Assembly: GCA_944472135.2 (NCBI GenBank)
Contig: OX235263.1
Location: 24,543,379 to 24,607,378 of the forward strand
Reading direction: 5' to 3'
Length of the DNA stretch: 64,000 nucleotides
Source: Trichobilharzia regenti
Lineage: Eukaryota > Platyhelminthes > Trematoda > Strigeidida > Schistosomatidae
Both the position numbers and the translations under genes were made by a program. Below the pieces are notes generated by a model, which saw only the letters and a program-made list of their open reading frames with translations, was not told the origin of the DNA and did not search any database. Positions 59,001 through 64,000 of this stretch are shown piece after piece (the stretch's first letter is position 1; the number at the start of each line of letters is the position of its first letter).

Positions 59001-60638
59001 CCATATAGAAGAAGTGACTGACTTGACATTGGTGTTGAATGGAATCCGAATCTTGTTGTTCATGCTGAGTTCAGAAGATGTGTAAACCAGTTTGTTTGTT
59101 TTTGGCTACCTGCAAGTCTTCGAGTTTGTGTGACATTTAACATAAATCATCTGTAAAGTCTAAATCTTCCAGAGTCATGTGATCGCTCCAGCGTATTCCT
59201 ATGTTCTCACTTCCTATGCACATTGTGGTGCATAATCCAGTCCACCATAATTCGAAATATGATCGGTGATAATGGACAGCAGTCTTGACTTAGTCCTTTC
59301 TTCATGCTAACGGCTTCGTTGAGTTTCCTGTTGCGCATCACCTGGCACGTGGTATATATATATGTCGTATTCATATTATCAGTATTATTACTACGAGTTC
59401 CTAGTACAGTAATCGTTGTCTGTGTGAAATAAGCCTTGCTGTGTTTTCTTACACTTTATAGTTTGACTTCATTCACTTTGGTAATTTGTCTTTACCTTAT
59501 CTTCTAGAGTCCAACTAGAGGAAGACCAAAATCTGCAACATTTGCCAACAACTCTTCCAGTCGTGTTGATGGTGTACATAAAAGACGTATGACTACTACT
59601 ACTACTACCCCAAATAAGAGTTCAACTCAAGATACAACTAATTCAGGCGGTAGACGTTCTAAAAAGTATTCTAAACATATGGATAATAATTTTAGTGGTG
59701 TACGAGATGAAGATGATGAACTTACTGACCGTTGTGATTCACCAATTGGAAATGATACACAAAATTTAAGGCATTCAAACAATCATCGATGGCATTCTCA
59801 TCATTCTTCAACTAGTTATCATACACCGGGAACTACGCCAATTTCGCCTACACGAAAACCTGGAGTTAATGATTCTGTTCACAAAATATCACCAACAAAA
59901 AGAACACCTGCAAAACGACGCTCATCTCATTCTAGTAATTATAGTTCATGTTCTTCAGCCTCATCTTCAGATATGGATGATAATGATGAAGGTGGACGAC
60001 AACGTCATATTATCAAAATGGATGATGAAGATGAAATTGATGATCGTAGATTCCGTAGTCCAACACGTAGTGGTTCAAGTCATAGAGATAGAACTTCTGG
60101 TGCAAGTAGTACAATGTTACGTCGACCACCATTCGCTCCACCATTAAATGTATCCGGATCGAATAGTAGTTCAAATGCTGTTAATGATCGAAATAATAAC
60201 ATGTCTACTTCTGGAAATTTATTCTCTCATACTGGTCAAAATCTTTTTTCACCATGCAATGATTCAATGGTTTCAATGAACTCTTCAACAAATTCAGGTC
60301 TATCATCAGCCAATAGGATGAGTGGTTCAGTTCATCCGAATAATTCAGCAAATTCTAATATGGCTTCAAATTTTGTATCACTAGGTGCCTCAACAAATAA
60401 TAATAGCTCAAGTAATAATAATGTTGTCGGTGGTCCAGGTATGTCAACCTTACCACGTTCCCATCTGCCACCGAATAAACGTGCTGCTGCTGCTGCAACT
60501 GCCGCCGCTTTAAACAGAGATTCTGTTGGAGGAGTAAGTGATAGTCCAGGTGAAACAAGCCAGCGTCAGTCTTCTGTTAAAAGTCCTGAAATTTCTTTAT
60601 CATCCCCTCCTAGAAAACAAGTTCATAAAGGCATTCAG
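43691..60638 (+). CDS. ZMYND11: ZMYND11 (BS69)-type chromatin reader, first six coding exons
   Basis: Exons 43691-44708, 48253-48611, 50727-51309, 52057-52138, 56726-56835 and 59508-60638 splice in one frame (1088 codons; CDS from ATG 43710). Order: winged-helix-like segment (about 10-72), PHD (97-158), bromodomain-like (170-262), Cys linker (271-290), PWWP (294 to about 400), then a long Ser/Asn/Gly-rich region with AT-hook-like motifs at 585-590, 661-666 and 715-719. In animals ZMYND11 reads H3.3K36me3 through bromo-PWWP, binds partners through its MYND finger, and represses elongation in the nucleus. Human ZMYND11 is about 600 residues, so this version is much longer before its C-terminus. 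Coiled coil and MYND were not found in the window. No promoter was assigned. Confidence 0.92.
45037..47960 (-). mobile_element. RTE family 2 LINE, near full length, antisense in ZMYND11 intron 1
   Basis: The minus strand starts near 47740 with MKAKIRMGTW and YETGKAT, the typical start of the endonuclease in these elements, and passes through decayed endonuclease, PTDWKKGTCQTTG-like and RT pieces to the 3' end at about 45037 (GGAACCCAAGGGAAC on the minus strand). Many stops are present, and a G-run is inserted near 46300. It is the most complete LINE in the window. Confidence 0.85.
48253..48611 (+). CDS. ZMYND11: ZMYND11-like exon 2: rest of PWWP
   Basis: Acceptor TTCATCTTAG, phase 0, begins IRFFGGSHERMFVKKMHTRA, matching the PWWP second strand of ZMYND11 (VRFFG...). 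FERAWNEVSKLQANIDSGYY aligns with the helix after PWWP. An acidic stretch (SDLPPSDDDYSDE) and a basic tail follow. Donor GTAATG at 48612, phase 2. Confidence 0.92.
48645..48872 (-). repeat. SINE family A with LINE-like tail, minus strand
   Basis: The minus strand reads GTCGGTGGCACAGTGGTTAG, GGGGTTCGATCCCCGGCCGA and TTGAAGCCCTATGTTCCATT. Close relative of 1882-2112; it lies 35 bases after the exon 2 donor. Confidence 0.8.
49020..49870 (-). mobile_element. RTE family 1 LINE, decayed
   Basis: The 3' end is at 49030-49130 (GGATTCAACTTAGAACTTTC, AGCAAGAGAGGAGGG). Then TGGTTTGGTTTGACCACCAC, CAGACACCTATGATCAAAGA and GATGAGATTTCGTCAGCGAT follow the family 1 order in reverse. Confidence 0.75.
49990..50700. 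other. Intron sequence, no gene seen
   Basis: AT-rich; no supported exon or repeat core. Confidence 0.45.
50727..51309 (+). CDS. ZMYND11: ZMYND11-like exon 3: low-complexity region with AT-hook
   Basis: Acceptor TTTGTTTACAG; its first base completes an Arg codon. Donor GTAAGT at 51310, phase 0. It encodes a Ser/Thr-rich start, an Ala-rich patch (AALAETKAAMAAA-like) and an AT-hook core GRGRPP at 51121-51138 within a basic stretch, then Ser-rich sequence. Clean open frame for 194 codons. Confidence 0.9.
51310..52056. other. ZMYND11-like intron 3
   Basis: Short intron with no obvious repeat; ends ACTTCAG at 52056. Confidence 0.6.
52057..52138 (+). CDS. ZMYND11: ZMYND11-like exon 4: AT-hook
   Basis: 82 nt, phase 0 in and phase 1 out, donor GTAAGT. 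It reads QSPDWKIKKSEKPRRGRPPK followed by SRGRIKS. RRGRPP is a canonical AT-hook core. Too short to be found as an ORF, but both junctions keep the frame. Confidence 0.9.
52265..52480 (-). repeat. SINE family A relative, minus strand
   Basis: The + strand reads the tail first (GTAGCGGTGCTGCTTTCACA, AAGGTGGTGGGTTTGCAAGC) and then GATCGGGAATCAAATCTTGA at the B-box site. Degenerate. Confidence 0.5.
53017..53050. repeat. TA microsatellite
   Basis: Seventeen TA units. Confidence 0.95.
53208..53775. repeat. Inverted pair of hammerhead-type SINEs (family C)
   Basis: The minus-strand copy (53225-53420) and the + strand copy (53620-53770) share GAACTCCCTGGTTTTCAATG GTTCTC, ATCAACTCGTAAAAA and GATTCCCAAACTAGGAT. 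The minus copy also has the tRNA-like part with GGGTTCGAACTCTGG. Each contains a mutated hammerhead core (GATGATTCC..., GGATGAAAC). Confidence 0.7.
53780..53971 (-). repeat. SINE family A (second tail type), minus strand
   Basis: The minus strand reads GTCGGTGGCACAGTGGTTAG, CCGGGGTTCGAGCCCACGCC and the tail GTGTGGAATCAAGCTGTAAT. Nearly identical to 2237-2412. Confidence 0.85.
54000..56100. other. ZMYND11-like intron 4, no gene seen
   Basis: AT-rich. A GGT run with tRNA-like context occurs at 54433-54560. Open frames at 55433-55964 lack splice support or motifs. Confidence 0.45.
56105..56280 (-). repeat. Hammerhead-type SINE (family C), minus strand
   Basis: GAGAACCTTTGGGAAACCTG, GAGTACTGGAGGACAGCTGT and GGGTTCGATCCTGGAACATT correspond to 53270-53400. 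Confidence 0.65.
56726..56835 (+). CDS. ZMYND11: ZMYND11-like exon 5
   Basis: Acceptor TTTTTGCCACAG, donor GTAAGT at 56836; 110 nt, phase 1 in and phase 0 out. It reads NDMSRSDWCSPTAGSSDAEG then a Ser/Asn-rich stretch. The frame is preserved on both sides, but no domain is recognised. Confidence 0.85.
56840..57500. other. ZMYND11-like intron 5, first part
   Basis: AT-rich; no supported feature. Confidence 0.45.
57505..57625 (+). repeat. SINE family B, cleanest copy
   Basis: GCCCGAATAGCTCGGTGGTA, GCGGGTTCGAATCTCGGGAG and GGACATGAGTTTCTTCA: a tRNA-like promoter region with good A and B boxes. Confidence 0.75.
58265..58545 (-). repeat. SINE family B-related sequence, degenerate
   Basis: ATGGTGCCATGCGTCTAATC and TTGGCGCAGACTGAATTCTA resemble 13460-13500 and 13190-13200; GGTTCGGATCTCAGAAAG suggests a decayed B-box. 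Confidence 0.45.
58552..59352 (-). mobile_element. RTE family 2 LINE 3' part, antisense in ZMYND11 intron 5
   Basis: About 800 bp nearly identical to 45037-45830, including identical 63-codon minus-strand shadow frames (58872-59063 and 45350-45541). It breaks off at GGCACGTGG before a TATATATATA run. Confidence 0.9.
59508..60638 (+). CDS. ZMYND11: ZMYND11-like exon 6: long low-complexity exon with AT-hook
   Basis: Acceptor TATCTTCTAG; begins SPTRGRPKSATF (AT-hook-like). 1131 nt, phase 0 in and out, donor GTGAGC at 60639. Very rich in Ser, Asn, Asp and His, with Thr runs, an acidic patch (DMDDNDEGG) and an Ala run near 60480. The end reads RKQVHKGIQ, a possible start of the region that leads to the coiled coil in ZMYND11. 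The window shows no further exon I can support. Confidence 0.88.
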
Positions 60639-60699
60639 GTGAGCAGTGTTTTAATTAATACACATTTGAAAGAATCCGAGTTAATCTTATAACCCCATT

Positions 60700-62690
60700 T
60701 TCATGCATAGATGGGTTAGGAAACTGTTTTCATAACCTATTCACCGAATGAGCAACATATTCTGGTGTGTTTTGATGGGATTTTGTGTGTTCTAGAGTGA
60801 TTAAACTTCATTTTAGTACGTTTCCATGTCTATGACGTTTTGGATAAGTTTTGTCACCTCATGCATTTAGTTCCTGTGCGCTATTTATTAGTTCTCAATC
60901 CTTCATGCACTATTATCGTTTGAGTAGTGTAAATGTCCAAAATGTGATTATTATTATTATTATTGTATCCTTTAGTTCCTAGAGGAACATAGGGCTTCAG
61001 TAATAATAATAATAATAAATATTATATAACTTGTTAAATGCTAATGGTCCAAGTGGCTTTGAGAATAGTCGATGAGCTTTGTCTGGGTTCGATCCCTGGT
61101 GGGGTCGTAAATGTGTACTGCTAAACAAATTCCAAACTGTGGGACGAAACAGCTGTTTAGTACTTCCCGGTTAGGCGTTGGTAGTTCACTGGTCCGGGGA
61201 AGGGGTTCGATTCTCGATCGACTCACTCTTCAACCTTCTCAGTAATCCTGGTAAAGAGGGGTACTTCGTAGCTCTAAGTCTGGTGGAAGCCTTATACCCT
61301 CTTGGGAACACAAAGGAATAACATAAATATTCAAAACAGTCTTGATGGAAATAAAGGCGTAGATCGTGCTTATTAGTACTTGCAACGTTGATAAGTTGAT
61401 AATACCTCGTCGAATTTGATTGTTTTATAAAGTAAAAAAACAAATCAAAAACCATGTGCAGTTTCATTTACTTTCATTAAACCGTTTACACCGGTATTAT
61501 TTTGTGATAAACTGAAAGGTGAGCAATGAATATGGAAGCTTTGTCTGTTAATGGAAATGTGAGGGTAGCTGATTTCTTAGAATATCGGAAACAAAAAGAA
61601 CAGGGCTTAGGGAGAATTTCTTAAGGCATTTAAAGTTTTATGCCTATGTATAAAGGCTTTAACCGTTATTTATGGACTACTGCAAGTTCAATCAGGTTGC
61701 ACGCTCTTTTGGGGGAGACCTTTTCTAACCTCCCCCTTTCCCCACAGTTTAAACGACGTACACTACTATAATGGTAACTTGCGCTCTCTAAACGACTTTT
61801 ATGGTATGTAGTGCCACTCGCACAGATATTGGTCCCAACTTGCGTGTATGGCCCTTTGGATCATGGCTGTGCTGCTGCAAACTCGACCACCACTTCAAGG
61901 TGTAGCATCTGTTAGTCAGGTTATTGTATGAAGGGGCAATGATGTTGACCAGATATTCATGGATACAGTAGAGTTTAATGCACTTCATCTACATCTAGCT
62001 TCTTTTAGAATCTGATGTTTCATGTGAATTAGTAGCTAAGTAATAATAATAATAATAACAATAATAATAATCAGTATAGCCGTCTAGTACAAGTAACAAT
62101 TGAAACCTGCTAAAGGCGTATATGCAGTGTATTGGTCATTATGCTGGGTGATGTTACATTGCGTCTTTTTATGGTGTTCGAGATTTTGAATGCTTTTCCA
62201 GTTTATTGTTGTAGCCTTTTTTTTCTATAGGATACATATTACTTTTACAAGCTACATATATATACTTTTAATAGGTGCAGTGAATGTATAAATTTCTTGT
62301 CATCAGTGAAATCAGTTCACATGCAGGCATCATTAACCTATCAAAGGTTTTAAATATTGTTGATATTCTACACGCTTTTAATACTGAAGATTCATATCTC
62401 TTGACATGTTTCATAAAGGCTTTTGTTTCAGATTATGTATGATATTTCATGTAGAAAACAAACATTTGTGAATCTAGCTTTACAATCATACCTTCTGAAT
62501 TTATGACTGTAGTTAATAAGAAGTATGTGTGTGTGTGTCAAAATTTAACACAGTAGAAATTTTGAAGAGCGATAATCTGTTGGTTTGATGATTATAAATC
62601 GCAAATTGATTACAAGTATGATTTAATAAAGAAAGGTCACCACAAAGTTCAGCAGACACGAACAAATAGGTAATACAGCTAACTTTTTTT
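60700..62690. other. Downstream intron of the ZMYND11-like gene
   Basis: AT-rich with AAT/ATT runs near 60950-60965, 61000-61018 and 62040-62070. A short LINE/SINE tail (GAGGAACATAGGGCTTCA) is at 60980-60997. A frame at 61788-61988 on minus has no motif. No splice-supported exon was found. Confidence 0.45.
61040..61320 (+). repeat. Two adjoining SINEs (family C, then family A-like)
   Basis: First: GGGTTCGATCCCTGGTGGGG, GTGTACTGCTAAACAAATTC and GGGACGAAACAGCTG (hammerhead-like). Second: GGTAGTTCACTGGTCCGGGG, GGGGTTCGATTCTCG, then GAAGCCTTATACCCTCTTGG. Confidence 0.65.
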
Positions 62691-62699
62691 TGAAAGCAC

Positions 62700-63200
62700 T
62701 AATTACATTCAGAAAAAGACGAAGATTTCGGCACGAATTAGTTAACGAGAGAAGGCCAATCGATGCTTTTGTGAAGGTGAATTAATTAAGATGGCTAAGA
62801 AACGCATTCCCCATGCCAAGCCGTTGCTTTCTCCCCCATTGATGTATGTTGTAAAGGAGGGTAGGAGTTATCAAATCAAACTTTGGAATCTCAGTCTCTA
62901 AAGTGTCTGACTGTTGATTTGAACCAAATAAAGATATATAAACTGTCTGGTTGGAATTTTCAAGATGCTTAATATTAATCTCTGAAGACTAGTGCTGATA
63001 CATGCCTCAAAATTAAGCTCAATGGCGCAGAGGCATTCGCTTTCTATGAACTCTTAAATCGGCGTGTAATTATTCGTTCTCTGATATATACTTCCGTTCA
63101 TTATAGTTTCCTTGCTATATTTTCCCCACCTTTATGTATGTCTTGAACGAGTTGATACACTTTTGTGCGAATTTCTGCGTTGAGGTAATGATAGGCTGTC
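62700..63200 (+). mobile_element. RTE family 1 LINE, decayed 3' part
   Basis: GGCCAATCGATGCTTTTGTG, AATTAAGATGGCTAAGAAAC and GCAGAGGCATTCGCTTTCTA follow the family 1 order; the end has TTGATACACTTTTGTGCG. Confidence 0.6.
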
Positions 63201-63727
63201 TGTTTGAATGCCTGAGCAGCTACCTACCTGAATTTCCACCCAATACAATGCATCATATTTTCTCTAATTCTTAATGTTGTTGAGTCGCAAAATGTACCCA
63301 GGCACATTTTCAATTGGCTTTTCTGAAAACTACCGATGCACATGTCTTGGAGACGAAGGCAAAATATTACAAGGGGATTACTCTATGCTTCAGATCTGAC
63401 AGCATTACTCTACATAATATGCCATAGACTGCTTTAGTTTTACTTGGATATCCTGGAAGGATGAGGAGAAAATATTATACAATGAAATACGCGGAGTATT
63501 CTGTACACTGTCTGTATAAACACTTTGTTCGGAATACATATAGTTATTTCGGAAATAAGAAATGTGAATTTTTGTTTCATACACAATCATCTACACCAAT
63601 ATGATTGCATTTCAATGTTTCCAATCTCTGTCTAATTGTAATACGCCCAATAAATATACTTGTTACTCTCTATATATATTGTTTATTTGTGAAAATGAAA
63701 TCCTCACAAAAAAGAAACGCCTCTTCA

Positions 63728-63730
<3 letters not shown>

Positions 63731-63764
<34 letters not shown>
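63731..63764. repeat. TA microsatellite
   Basis: Seventeen AT units. Confidence 0.95.
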
Positions 63765-63767
<3 letters not shown>

Positions 63768-63804
63768 TTTGTATCTCTCTGGAGGATTTATTAATTTAAT
63801 TATA

Positions 63805-64000
63805 AATGTCTATCTGTCTGGATTCAACATAGAACTTGGCACCGAAGTGCACCAGTTCGAGTTGCCACGTTCCAAATAGCACACAGAGGTAGACAAGAAG
63901 ATGAGTGAAGAGAATCAATACAGTCTGACGAGTATAAGAGTGAAACAGAATGGGTAATGGTAGAAAGGAATATGAAAGATTACAGAGACTCGATACATCT
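63805..64000 (-). mobile_element. RTE family 1 LINE 3' end, running off the window
   Basis: GGATTCAACATAGAACTTGG, CACCAGTTCGAGTTGCCACG and AGACTCGATACATCT mirror 32985-33175 almost exactly, so this is among the younger copies. Confidence 0.85.

Noticed and set aside
59869..60147. A Met/Ile-rich + strand protein
   Set aside because: Out-of-frame shadow of ZMYND11 exon 6.

Overview
This window looks like nuclear DNA of a blood fluke (Schistosoma or a close trematode). It is AT-rich and intron-rich, with small exons inside a dense mass of degenerate repeats. The repeats are the ones known from schistosomes: RTE-type and CR1/jockey-type non-LTR retrotransposons, Penelope-like elements (PLEs) with GIY-YIG ends, a BEL/Pao gag remnant, and tRNA-derived SINEs, several with hammerhead-ribozyme-like segments of the SM-alpha type. 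The genus call rests on these repeat types and on protein similarity seen by eye; no database search was possible.

Three host genes are supported. (1) Positions 1169-18552, + strand: the last three exons of an unrecognised gene whose C-terminal product is rich in Asn, Gln and Glu. All three splice junctions share one phase, and a stop plus AATAAA follow. (2) Positions 20984-27996, - strand: a compact RING + WWE protein, the poly(ADP-ribose)-directed E3 ubiquitin ligase RNF146 (Iduna). It converges tail to tail with gene 1. (3) Positions 43691-60638, + strand: the first six coding exons (1088 codons) of a ZMYND11/BS69-type chromatin reader. It has a winged-helix-like N-terminus, PHD, bromodomain and PWWP, then a long low-complexity region with three AT-hook-like motifs. 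The coiled coil and MYND finger expected at the C-terminus lie beyond the window or in exons I could not see.

Layout: 1-1135 is an antisense RTE fragment next to the first exon of gene 1. 1839-18466 is intronic, with SINEs and at least eight PLE pieces, two of them in large palindromes (4480-5903 and 16061-16733). 19400-20165 holds a BEL/Pao gag relic. 22240-25020 and 28160-33290 are LINE graveyards in which nested insertions can be read from target-site duplications. 33490-40500 is a CR1/jockey-rich block, itself interrupted by an RTE copy. 41000-43690 is the upstream region of ZMYND11. The ZMYND11 introns carry an almost full-length antisense RTE copy (45037-47960), a nearly identical truncated relative (58552-59352), and several SINEs.

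I saw no bacterial-type operons, CRISPR arrays or functional rRNA/tRNA genes. The window's interest lies in the retroelement architecture (nested insertions, palindromic PLEs, SINEs sharing LINE tails, hammerhead SINEs) and in the expanded ZMYND11-like reader.
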